20,000 nt of DNA, taken from contig SEYY01000734.1 of the NCBI GenBank assembly GCA_009176605.1, positions 185,030-205,029 of the forward strand. The letters run 5' to 3'. Shown here piece after piece: positions 1-20,000 of this stretch. The stretch comes from Armadillidium nasatum. Its lineage: Eukaryota; Arthropoda; Malacostraca; Isopoda; Armadillidiidae. The notes under the pieces were generated by a model that did not search any database, was not told the origin of the DNA, and was given only the letters and a program-made list of their open reading frames with translations. How positions within the stretch are numbered: the first letter of the stretch is position 1; every line of letters starts with the position of its first letter. A program made the position numbers and the translations under genes.

Positions 1-79
1 TTAATTTAACCTCTTTGGTAGTTATTTTAAAGTTCGATAAAAATATTCAATAGTCGAATATTAATAATTGCATCGATGG

Positions 80-930
80 AGATCCATTTGATATTGAATT
101 TCTTGATTTTAGCAAAGCTTTTGATGAGGTACCCATAAAAGGCTGATTTACAAGTTACCTCATTGTGGTTTAAGAGGGTTTGTTCGTAATTGGGTACAGG
201 AGTGGTTGAAGGACAGGAATGTGTGTAATATTAAATGGAAATAAATCATCATGGGAGATGGTAAAGAGTGGGGGTCCTGAAGGTTATGTAGGTAAGGGAT
301 TAAAATGTTTAGTTTACTAGGTTGGACTCCTATTAAAAATATTGAGATGTATGACTACTCAATGTGATTTGAATAAGCTTCTTGGTGGGGTTGAGAAGTG
401 GCAAATGAATTCCAATAATAAATACGTTAAATTTCACGTAGGCTATTTTTAATTACAAATTGTATGAGGAATAGGAAAAGTCTGTGAATAAAGAAAGAGA
501 TTTGGGTGTGATTATCAGCAGTAGTTTGAAAGTGTCAGAACAGTGCTTAGAAGATAGGAATAAAGCTAACAGCATGCTAGAAATAATAAACCGTTATGTT
601 AATTATAAAAGTATAGAGGCGATCAGTAAGCTTTATAATGGCTATGTTAAACCATTGATTGAGTACTGTGCAAAGGTTTGGGCTCCTTATCTAAAACATT
701 AATATGCTGGAGGCAGTAGAAAGCAGAGCAAAAAGACTGATTTTGATTTTAAAAATAGGAGTTACAAGGATATGTTAAAAGAAGGCTTGCCATCTGGATG
801 TGAGAAAATATTTTTCAGTAACAGTGGTTAATTTTTGGAAAGGCTTAACACAAGGTACCGTTTATAGAAACTCTCTTTTAAGATTGAATCAATATATGGA
901 TGATAAAGGTATAGTATGATTGACCCCGCT
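80..930 (+). pseudogene. CR1/L2-like LINE reverse transcriptase remnant
   Basis: A decayed non-LTR retrotransposon reverse transcriptase reads left to right in several frames. From 81 the frame gives DPFDIEFLDFSKAFDEVP, the RT motif with a catalytic Asp (FLDFSKAFD). It is followed by text resembling LPHCGLRGFVRNW, WLKDR and VKSGGPEG (a degraded SGVPQG) across small frameshifts. From 484 a clean 72-codon stretch carries DLGVIISSSLKVSEQC, KANSMLEIINR and YVKPLIEYCAKVWAPYL, the thumb/connection region typical of CR1/L2-type elements. After a stop near 700 the match continues weakly to about 920. The YxDD box is not visible and appears lost in a deletion between about 310 and 480. There is no endonuclease in the window. 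The element runs antisense to the cellular gene and its 5' part lies beyond the left edge. Confidence 0.85.
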
Positions 931-2440
<1,510 letters not shown>

Positions 2441-2460
2441 GCAAGACTATTGTTTAACAG

Positions 2461-2541
2461 TTGCTCTGTGAAGCTGAAACACTTTCAAGGATTTTGCCAA
2501 AAGTAATTGCTGAGAAAGGCAAAATCTCATTTCAATTACTG
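2461..2541 (+). other. Candidate plus-strand exon-like segment
   Basis: An open stretch of exactly 27 codons lies between a plausible acceptor (TATTGTTTAACAG) and donor (CTG|GTATGC), reading LLCEAETLSRILPKVIAEKG and then KISFQLL. The peptide is amphipathic, compositionally protein-like and stop-free. It lies antisense to the Kismet-like gene. I do not recognise the family. It could be a piece of a transposon, a retrocopied exon or chance. Confidence 0.2.
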
Positions 2542-2544
2542 GTA

Positions 2545-3026
<482 letters not shown>

Positions 3027-3076
3027 TCCAATTAAACTATTAACTGTTTGAAATTTTTTAAAACTTTTATAATTAC

Positions 3077-3176
3077 CTTCTTCATCATCTTCATCTTCAT
3101 TTTCAGAAGCTGCCCTTTCCCCTATTCTCATTGCCAGAATCATCTGAACTGCCATGGTATCTTCACAATTGGGATC
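3077..3176 (-). CDS. kis: Kismet/CHD7-like chromatin remodeller, exon 6 of 6 seen
   Basis: This 100-bp exon on the minus strand starts after acceptor TTTATTTAG at 3177 and ends at donor GAAG|GTAATT. It begins in phase 0, as the preceding exon ends, and leaves one base for the next exon. It encodes DPNCEDTMAVQMILAMRIGE followed by RAAS and a very acidic ENEDEDDEE tail. In CHD6-9/Kismet proteins the stretch just before the first chromodomain has a comparable hydrophobic 'VVEKI(M/L)..R' helix followed by acidic residues, and the MAVQMILAMRIG segment fits that. The chromodomain (FYVKY.N.SYLHC-type) is not found further left, so the next exon is probably outside the window. The exon is flanked on both sides by (TA)n arrays, 53 and 62 nt away. 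Confidence 0.75.
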
Positions 3177-3233
3177 CTAAATAAACTTTGTAGTCTTAAT
3201 ATCAAAGAAATCTTTAAAAATACTATCATAACC

Positions 3234-3362
<129 letters not shown>

Positions 3363-3391
3363 TTTGTACTTCAACCATACAAATTACTTAC

Positions 3392-3644
3392 TAAATATCC
3401 GATATTTTGCTTGCTGCCATCTTCGTCATCATCTTGATTCTGATTCTTTTCTTCTTCTTCTGATAAATTCAATTCTAGTTCATCAACATATTTCTTCCTT
3501 GATCCCTGGTGACGCCCTGACCGTCGTTTGCTTTCATCATCATCAGCAACTTCGACTTTAGGAACACTAATACCCTCTGACTCAGAAAAATCAGACTCAG
3601 ATCCCCGTCTCTTTCTTTTATTCTTCATATGAAGTTGTAGTAGT
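3392..3644 (-). CDS. kis: Kismet/CHD7-like chromatin remodeller, exon 5 of 6 seen
   Basis: A 253-bp exon with acceptor TTTTTGCAG at 3645 and a consensus donor TTTA|GTAAGT at 3391. It takes two bases (AG) from the previous exon to make Arg and ends in phase 0. The product begins RLLQLHMKNKRKRRGSESDF and continues through SESEG, a KVEVADDDES stretch, the basic motif KRRSGRHQGSRKKYVDELEL and the acidic NLSEEEEKNQNQDDDEDGS. A basic RRS-R-(Q/H)-RKKY block followed by D-LE-(I/L)-S-EE is characteristic of the CHD7/CHD8/Kismet segment upstream of the tandem chromodomains, and this exon is the main ground for the family call. The segment is probably disordered, nuclear and binds chromatin or DNA. The Met in LQLHM is internal, since the frame is open across the upstream junction. 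The protein is expected to continue into chromodomains and a SNF2 ATPase. Confidence 0.82.
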
Positions 3645-4167
3645 CTGCAAAAATGATTTTAACTTTACTTTTCAGGCAATCTAATAAGAGTATCTAGCAA
3701 TATATATAGTTGCCGATTCTAAGAAACCATATTCTCAATAAGAGAATGAAAATAATTATGTTCCCCTTTAAAGTTGCTTTGTCTATTTCTAAAATTAATT
3801 TATTTTTTTGCATGCTGTTAACTTTATGAGTTCAAAATTCAAAATATTTTTTTTTTCCTTTTTTAAAAATATACCGGTTTTAACATGGTAAGCCATAATT
3901 CATTTTTTGGGAAGGAATCTATAGTTAGATTTAATTTTATTGCCTTGGTTCTAGTAATTCCCATGACAATAAATAACATCAATTAAGGAAATGAAGAAGG
4001 AATGGTGAGATAGAGAAGGCAACTGAATAATATGCAAAAAGTTCATTGAAATCAGTAGAAAATGACATTTCACACAATAGCAATAAAAAAAATTATTTGC
4101 TTCAGATGTTAACTGGTCAATCAGTTAGAAGAGACAGTGAAGAAAATAAATAAATTAAAAAAAAGGA

Positions 4168-4263
4168 ATTATAAGCAAATTGAAAAAAGAAATTAAATTT
4201 GAATTTAATGAGAATATTATAAGCAAATTGAAAAAAGAAATTAAATTTGAATTTAATGAGAAT
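4168..4263. repeat. 48-bp perfect tandem duplication
   Basis: The unit starting ATTATAAGCAAATTGAAAAA occurs twice back to back with period 48 (4168-4215 and 4216-4263) and no visible mismatch. This indicates a recent local duplication within the intron. Confidence 0.95.
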
Positions 4264-4557
4264 ATCTAAATATCCAATATTTTGGGGTGAGTAAACTTTA
4301 TTTAAGTACTAGGTATTTAATAGGAATGCTACACAAAGCTACTATTAAAATTTTTTAAAAGATAGCCTATGTGTTATGTAAAATAAAATCCTTCCAAAAA
4401 ATTTTTTCCTCAGTAGTATTTTAGTATTTTCAGTTCTGGCTAAAAATTTTCAAAATTATGTAACAGAAACAAGAAAAAAAATTTACAATGTGATATAAAA
4501 ATCAGTCAAGGAGCAGCCATTTCCTACAAAAATTATCATTTTTCTTCCAATGCAAGA

Positions 4558-4642
4558 TTTTGGTATCAGTCGTTTGATACCGATACTTACAAAAAATTAA
4601 TACACCTATACCAGATACCACAAAATTTACTGATACTTGACT
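4558..4642. repeat. GATAC/GTATC-rich patch, possible hAT subterminal remnant
   Basis: Clustered direct and inverted short motifs (GGTATCAG, TGATACCGATAC, CCAGATACC, TGATACTTG) over 85 bp resemble the subterminal repeat fields of some hAT elements. No intact terminus is seen. Confidence 0.35.
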
Positions 4643-4765
4643 CCATCCTTAAAATACATAAAGCAAAAGTTTTTTTTCCTACATGGAAAGGTAATACATA
4701 TAACTTTTAAAATTATGTGCACACGTAATCTGCTAAGTTGGAAAAAAAATTAAAAAATGACAAAC

Positions 4766-4839
4766 CTCGCATGAGCTCTTTTTTTGGAAGAATATTTGCT
4801 TTTTTTCTTTTCATTTTTTGACTTTGGTGTTGAGGCAGC
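4766..4839 (-). CDS. kis: Kismet/CHD7-like chromatin remodeller, exon 4 of 6 seen
   Basis: A 74-bp exon with acceptor TTACAACAG at 4840 and donor GCGAG|GTTTGT. It begins in phase 0 and ends two bases into a codon, which the next exon completes as Arg. It encodes AASTPKSKNEKKKSKYSSKK followed by RAHA, a strongly basic and probably disordered linker. A short 93-bp intron separates it from the exon upstream. The peptide alone has no diagnostic motif. Assignment rests on splice sites, phase and position in the chain. Confidence 0.72.
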
Positions 4840-4932
4840 CTGTTGTAATGAAGAATAAAATCAATTAAAATTCGCATAACTTCTAAAAAAGTAGCACAAT
4901 TATCTTATACATATAAAAATAAATAAATTTAC

Positions 4933-5077
4933 TTTGCCAGAATCTACGGGGGTTCCTTGTAAAGACGAATCCATAGGAGCAGGTGTCTCTGTTCCAGTTC
5001 CTGAATCAGTTTGTAGAGGATTTCCATCTGAAGCTAGAGCAGGAGATATTTTCTTTCTTGAGCGTTTTGCTCCCGAC
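4933..5077 (-). CDS. kis: Kismet/CHD7-like chromatin remodeller, exon 3 of 6 seen
   Basis: A 145-bp exon after acceptor AAATTTTTCCAG (5078-5079), ending at donor GGCAAA|GTAAAT. Its first base completes a Thr codon (AC+G) from the microexon, and it ends in phase 0. It encodes SGAKRSRKKISPALASDGNP and a Ser/Thr/Gly/Pro-rich stretch ending TPVDSGK. SGAKRSRKK looks like a nuclear-localisation-type basic cluster, and the remainder is low-complexity and likely disordered. A 248-bp (TA)n array starts 62 nt upstream of the acceptor. Confidence 0.75.
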
Positions 5078-5133
5078 CTGGAAAAATTTAGCTAATTAAC
5101 ATTAATAATAACAATAAAGAAAACTTTCACAAA

Positions 5134-7493
<2,360 letters not shown>

Positions 7494-7550
7494 ATCAACC
7501 AAATCAAAATCTACATTATAAGCCAATAAGTTTAAGGCTAATGGCCTTAC

Positions 7551-7607
7551 GTTTTTTTCTCTTTGGGGGTTTTCGGGGTTTTTGGCTCCTTCGGGGGTTT
7601 TGGAACT
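7551..7607 (-). CDS. kis: Kismet/CHD7-like chromatin remodeller, 57-bp microexon (exon 2 of 6 seen)
   Basis: Acceptor CCCCATTCCAG at 7608 and donor AAAAAC|GTAAGG at 7550 bound 57 bp. The first base completes Arg (AG+A) from exon 16705-16913 and the last two bases (AC) are completed by exon 4933-5077. It encodes [19 protein letters not shown], a continuation of the KEPK/TPK repeat in the previous exon. Proline codons here are mainly CCC/CCG, whereas the previous exon uses mainly CCA. As a result the plus strand carries several G-runs (7565, 7575, 7593, 7615). Fifty-seven bases is a multiple of three, so skipping would keep the frame, apart from the split codons at its edges. Confidence 0.78.
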
Positions 7608-7696
7608 CTGGAATGGGGGGAAAAAACCAGATTAACAATCTTATCTTTAGATATGTGGTGATTTTGAGTGGTTGATCGAAAAAAAGCTTGAACTAC

Positions 7697-9035
<1,339 letters not shown>

Positions 9036-9740
9036 TGCAATGAAAATTTTACCTCAAGACCTCACTTCCATCAATTTAAAATGATGGTTGTGCAAGAACG
9101 CAATGCGACAGACTGGTTAGGCTGCGGGAGTTACGAGAGAATATTCTGCAACATGTTCAAAAAGATGCACTATTACTCTTGAGCAATGATGAAAGTCATT
9201 TTCAATCAAGTGGCTGTGTAAACATGCAAACAAAAGTTTCGCTACTGGTCTGAAGACAATCCTTGCATGCTACACGAAAGACTCTTGCACTCCAAACAGG
9301 TGACTGTGTAGAGCGTTGATGCCGATGTTGGCCTCATGGGTTCTTATTATTTAGAAGAGTGTGGTGTCTCTGCTATAACCTATCTCCATTACATCCATAA
9401 GCTTGAAAACCTTTCAAGGCCAACAACTTGAACATCCTAAGCTTGAGGAATGCAGTGTATTGTTTAAGCAAGAAGGATACAGCTCAAAGATCGTTGCAAT
9501 TTTTATATCGGATAATCTCGCTGTGTGGCGATGTTGGGGTTCTCTGGCCTCACTCCTACGATTGTTTTCTGTGGGGCTACTTAAATCACAAATGTATACT
9601 CATCAACCACAAACCCTTGACTCCTTTAAGGTTTTCATTCAGCGGGAGATGGCCACTGTTCCACCTGACATGGCCTGTCGAATCATGACAGTTTTCAGAA
9701 TTTGACTCAGGAGGGTACAGACAATGACGGCCAAAAATTT
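9036..9740 (+). pseudogene. Mariner-like (IS630/Tc1/mariner superfamily) transposase pseudogene
   Basis: A broken plus-strand transposase spread over three frames. Near 9180 the text SNDESHFQSSGCVN corresponds to the first catalytic-Asp motif, SDEAHF..(S/N)G.VN. Around 9225 FRYWSEDNPCMLHERLLHSK follows. From 9403 one frame gives LEECSVLFKQEGYSSKIVA, matching the QQDGA block with Asp replaced by Glu. A neighbouring frame gives LWPHSYDCFLWGYLNHK (WP.SPDL.PCDFFLWGYLK type), then KPLTPL / QTLDSFKVFIQREMATVPPD and MACRIMTVFRI. This C-terminal arrangement is common to mariner-like transposases in arthropods. There are several stops and frameshifts, and no inverted terminal repeats were found. The product is dead. 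Confidence 0.85.
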
Positions 9741-9826
9741 TGCAAATATAAACATAACTTAAAATAGTATTAAACAATATTTCATATATGCAAACAATAG
9801 TTATTTTCAGTCATTTTTTTTACTCA

Positions 9827-11395
<1,569 letters not shown>

Positions 11396-11474
<79 letters not shown>
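11396..11474. repeat. (TA)n microsatellite
   Basis: Pure TA array of about 79 bp, the shortest in the window, between a truncated LINE and a hAT-like repeat. Confidence 0.98.
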
Positions 11475-11850
<376 letters not shown>

Positions 11851-11856
11851 TTATAA

Positions 11857-11863
11857 AAAAAAA

Positions 11864-11942
<79 letters not shown>
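11857..11942. repeat. Long A/T homopolymer tract (SINE A-tail read from the other strand)
   Basis: A short A-run followed by T-runs, interrupted once by AATTTACATTA. In the minus direction the T-runs form a long A-tail directly after the SINE-like sequence at 11943-11977. Confidence 0.9.
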
Positions 11943-11947
<5 letters not shown>

Positions 11948-11977
11948 ACGCCACCACTCACGGGCAGAGCCCTTTTC
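11943..11977 (-). mobile_element. SINE-like 3' end, copy 1
   Basis: On the minus strand it reads TGAAAAGGGCTCTGCCCGTG, then AGTGGTGGCGTTTTGT and a long A-tail. The same core occurs at 12178-12212 with only two substitutions. A shared core directly followed by an A-tail suggests a retroposed short element. The 5' part is absent here. Confidence 0.55.
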
Positions 11978-12018
11978 ATTATATTTTATTTGGCAAATTT
12001 CAGAGGATTGGATGAGTC

Positions 12019-13189
<1,171 letters not shown>

Positions 13190-13694
13190 TAGGGACCGAC
13201 CAGGATTGGGGGGTCTCCAAAATTTGGCCAGGGCCAGAGTTCCCTAAAATTTGTAAAACCCTTTAAAGAGGTCAAAAAGCACTGAAATTTTAGGTTAAGA
13301 AAATTAGATATAATTTTAATTGAGATAAATTTAATTATAAGGAAGAAGAATAGCCAACATTTAATTAATGATTATATGCATTTAAAAAAAAATAAAATTA
13401 AAATAAAATACAGATTTTGTATAATAAAAGTTTGAAAAAACTACAAAAATTTTGAAAAATATTTTTCTGTTACATAATAGTGATTCAACAGGTTTACTTA
13501 GGTAAGTCCCTAAGTTAAAATTTGAAAAATGTAAAATACAAAATTATCACTGCCCTCTGTTCCTAAACATTTCACTTCCCCAAGTTCTAAAACTTATGAT
13601 GTAAATGTTCAAGGAGATTCTGATAGTGAATAGTGATTTAAGTGAATGAATTGTTTGTTTCCTCTTATATGTTGCAATCATTTTGCCCCACACA

Positions 13695-13702
13695 ATATGT
13701 AA
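13695..13702. repeat. Target-site duplication of the foldback hAT MITE (left copy)
   Basis: ATATGTAA, identical to 15091-15098. Confidence 0.9.
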
Positions 13703-15090
<1,388 letters not shown>

Positions 15091-15098
15091 ATATGTAA
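15091..15098. repeat. Target-site duplication of the foldback hAT MITE (right copy)
   Basis: ATATGTAA, identical to 13695-13702. Confidence 0.9.
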
Positions 15099-15266
15099 CG
15101 AAGGAATAATGGAATTAAAACCTTAATTTTTCTTATATAGTTTGATTTAATCCACCATTAAGTATAATTTACAATTAACCCCGGTTTTCCCTGATTATTA
15201 GCCGGGGCCAGGGCTGGGACCAGTAAAAATGGCCGGGGTTGGGACCAGGGCCTCGATTGGTCCAAA

Positions 15267-15274
15267 ATGCCATC
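15267..15274. repeat. Target-site duplication of the outer hAT-like element (right copy)
   Basis: ATGCCATC, one mismatch from ATGTCATC at 13182-13189. Reading the LINE through this copy gives SGLDGIFPCF, the conserved form of the RT motif, so the right copy keeps the original base. Confidence 0.65.
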
Positions 15275-15413
15275 TAAGCCACTAGCCTTCCGGACATTAT
15301 AGATGTCAGAATCTCTTGCATCCAATCATGCATAATCACAGGTGGAGACGTGGGACACCTAAGAATAGAGAGAGTAGGAGGGATGTCAGAATCATTTATG
15401 GTGGAATTAGATG
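15275..15413 (-). pseudogene. Jockey-like LINE RT, upstream half of the split copy
   Basis: Minus-strand text SNSTINDSDIPPTLSILRCP is followed by a frameshift and VRKASGLD at 15295-15272. These correspond to the 'NSTLDDSG.IPP' and 'KASGPDGI' landmarks at the start of the jockey-clade RT. The reading continues into the 12366-13189 part after the target-site duplication. The upstream end is a 47-bp A-run at 15414. Confidence 0.75.
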
Positions 15414-15463
<50 letters not shown>

Positions 15464-15472
15464 AGAGAGAGA
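15414..15472. repeat. Poly-A tract followed by a short (GA)n
   Basis: 47 uninterrupted A residues and then GAGAGAGAGAGA. It replaces the LINE sequence expected upstream of the RT. Confidence 0.97.
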
Positions 15473-16286
15473 AAAAGAGGATTAAGATTATTCAGTAAGA
15501 ATATAAGCTACAGATCATAGATGAAATATATGAAAAATATTCTTCAAGTTATGAAATTTTTTAAAAATCACTTGAGGATACAACTGACAGTGATCAATAG
15601 CAAACTGTTTCATCAAGCTTAATTAAGTATCATCTTAAACAGATGCCTTTAAAATATACTAATGCACTGATATTCAGACTAAAAAGTCCATACAACGGCA
15701 ACTTCAGTTGTATGAGAATATAAAAAACTTATTAAATTTCAAATGTAACAGCTTAGTCTAAACTGGTGCTCTGAAAAGGAGAAAAAGTACCCAATGTCTT
15801 ATTAGCAGCAGCATGGTTCATTATGAAAGTAGCTGAAAAATTTCTAATATTGATATTGCATTATCAGAAGATAGATTGGAATAAAGTTCAGGAGACCCTC
15901 CACTGAAGAGGAAAACTTGTTCAGCTTTATGGCTTTCTCAAATCAAATACATTAATATAGAAATGTTTCTGTCAACCTTGTATTTCTGAAAAAATTATAA
16001 AAAGATGTTTCCAACACTGACAAAACTGGCACAGAAATATATGGATAATTCAGCTACTACTGAACACAAACAGAATCTTCAGCATCAAAAGAAAAATCTT
16101 TCACCTTGACAGATGTTGCTTGACTGACAAGAATTTTAAACTCTTATGTTTGTTCAATTTTCCTATTTTGACTTTTGTTAATGAAAAGAATGAAAAATTT
16201 TGCTAATCAGTCTTAACTGTAAATTTACGTGTGTGGAGTGTTATGTTAAATAGGATAAGTTCTTTATAATTTATTATTGTCATTGT
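15473..16286. other. Unassigned intron stretch
   Basis: AT-rich with many stops. Parts read as short peptide-like runs on the plus strand (for example VLLAAAWFIMKVAEKF near 15810), but no family is recognisable. It could be an old transposon remnant or plain intron. Confidence 0.4.
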
Positions 16287-16441
<155 letters not shown>

Positions 16442-16704
16442 CTGTTCAATTTTATTTTTCATGGTGAATTTTTAATTTCAACTATTTCATTTCATATCTT
16501 TGCTTTCCAAATAAAGCTCTATTCTCCTTCTATTCTTTGGTATGTCACTGCAGACACTAAAACAATAACTAAATATATCTAATGAATAATAATAATGATA
16601 ATAGTAGCAGTAGCAGTAATAGCTTTCCTTTGCTCTAATAGCTAAAACATGTTAAAATAATTAACTGCAACTAGATTCACAAAGACTGAAGTAAAAAATC
16701 TTAC

Positions 16705-16913
16705 CTTTCTTTTTTTGGCTTTGGTTCTTTAGGTGGTTTTGGCTCCTTTGGTACCTTTGGTTTGGGTTCTTTTTTCACTTTTATTTCCTTTGATTTTGGT
16801 TCTTTTTTGGGTTTTGGAGTTCTTGGAGTTTTTGGTTCTTTTGGTGTTCTTGGCTTGGTTCCTTTCTTCTTTGCACCTTTTTTCTCAGGAGATTCAGTTC
16901 CCGGCGTTGATTG
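16705..16913 (-). CDS. kis: Kismet/CHD7-like chromatin remodeller, Lys/Pro-rich exon (exon 1 of 6 seen)
   Basis: A 209-bp exon after acceptor ATATTGTAG at 16914, ending at donor AAAGAAAG|GTAAGA. It starts in phase 0 and ends two bases into a codon, completed as Arg by the 7551-7607 microexon. The product starts QSTPGTESPEKKGAKKKGTK and continues with repeated PK/EPK/TPK units (PRTPKEPKTPRTPKPKKEPK, then [17 protein letters not shown]). Low-complexity KEPK/TPK repeats upstream of the basic RKKY block are a feature of CHD7/Kismet-type proteins. The region should be disordered and nuclear. The plus strand is also open over much of this exon, but that reading (LVPLVWVLF-type) is an antisense shadow. 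A 9,097-bp intron follows. Confidence 0.78.
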
Positions 16914-17064
16914 CTACAATATAAAGGGAAAAAATTATATCAAAACGACTGTTTTTAATTAAGAATTTGCTTTAACAACTAACAGCACACAAAACATTTA
17001 TTACACCTTAAAATATTAATATAAAAATTTAGGTGAAGGGCAAAATGTCTATAATTATTAAATC

Positions 17065-17178
<114 letters not shown>

Positions 17179-17235
17179 ATAATATGAAATATTATTAGTA
17201 ATAAATAGAACCAATTAAAAATTAAAATTAAAAAT

Positions 17236-20000
<2,765 letters not shown>

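Larger units (their letters stand above)
3645..4765 (-). other. Intron between exons 4 and 5, with small repeats
   Basis: A 1,121-bp AT-rich intron. It contains a 48-bp tandem duplication (4168-4263) and a GATAC-rich patch (about 4558-4642). No coding potential is seen. Confidence 0.7.

Noticed and set aside
4168..4263. CRISPR-like or satellite repeat
   Set aside because: Only two adjacent copies without spacers, in eukaryotic intron DNA. It is a simple tandem duplication.
7565..7620. Strong G-quadruplex
   Set aside because: The four G-runs are separated by loops of 5, 14 and 17 bases, too long for a confident call. The runs are explained by Pro codons on the coding strand.
16733..16962. 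Hydrophobic plus-strand open frames resembling membrane segments
   Set aside because: They are the antisense of the KEPK-repeat exon: Lys/Pro/Glu codons read backwards as Phe/Leu/Trp-rich. The minus strand has phase-matched splice sites.

Overview
The window is intronic-scale eukaryotic DNA: AT-rich, full of transposon remnants, and carrying 17 long pure (TA)n arrays that cover about 2.3 kb (11-12%). The sequence contains no prokaryote-style gene organisation. The retrotransposon proteins (jockey-, CR1- and GLRQGC/YADD-type non-LTR reverse transcriptases), the mariner-like transposase and the dinucleotide arrays suggest an arthropod, most likely a decapod crustacean. That organism call is an inference from family resemblance.

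One cellular gene can be reconstructed. Six exons on the minus strand (16913-16705, 7607-7551, 5077-4933, 4839-4766, 3644-3392, 3176-3077) join with perfect phase agreement at all five junctions. Each has an AG acceptor and a GT donor. Together they encode about 279 residues: a Lys/Pro-rich KEPK/TPK region, then a basic/acidic segment with RRSGRHQGSRKKY followed by D/E-rich stretches. This matches the region just before the chromodomains of the Kismet/CHD7 subfamily of chromatin-remodelling ATPases. The chromodomain and helicase exons must lie beyond the left edge, and the N-terminal exons beyond the right edge.

Layout. 1-930 holds a plus-strand CR1/L2-like LINE remnant. 1357-2460 is unassigned repeat-like DNA. 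2900-5080 contains four clustered exons with (TA)n arrays close by. 5387-7340 is quiet intron. 7551-7607 is a 57-bp microexon. The 9.1-kb intron 7608-16704 is a transposon graveyard: a 148-bp tandem duplication, hAT-like ends, a LINE fragment, a mariner-like transposase pseudogene, a minus-strand LINE with YADD, SINE-like fragments, and a four-level nest. In that nest a jockey-like LINE was split by a hAT-like element with an 8-bp target duplication. That element was split by a foldback hAT MITE with its own 8-bp target duplication ATATGTAA, and the MITE's centre is a 256-bp (TA)n array. 16705-16913 is the large Lys/Pro-rich exon. 17359-20000 is a long, decayed minus-strand jockey-like LINE with endonuclease and reverse transcriptase motifs, running off the right edge.

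The main points of interest are the exon chain and the placement of (TA)n arrays 34-62 nt from exon boundaries. Others are the nested hAT insertions that can be dated relative to each other, and the repeated abutment of transposon ends against (TA)n arrays.
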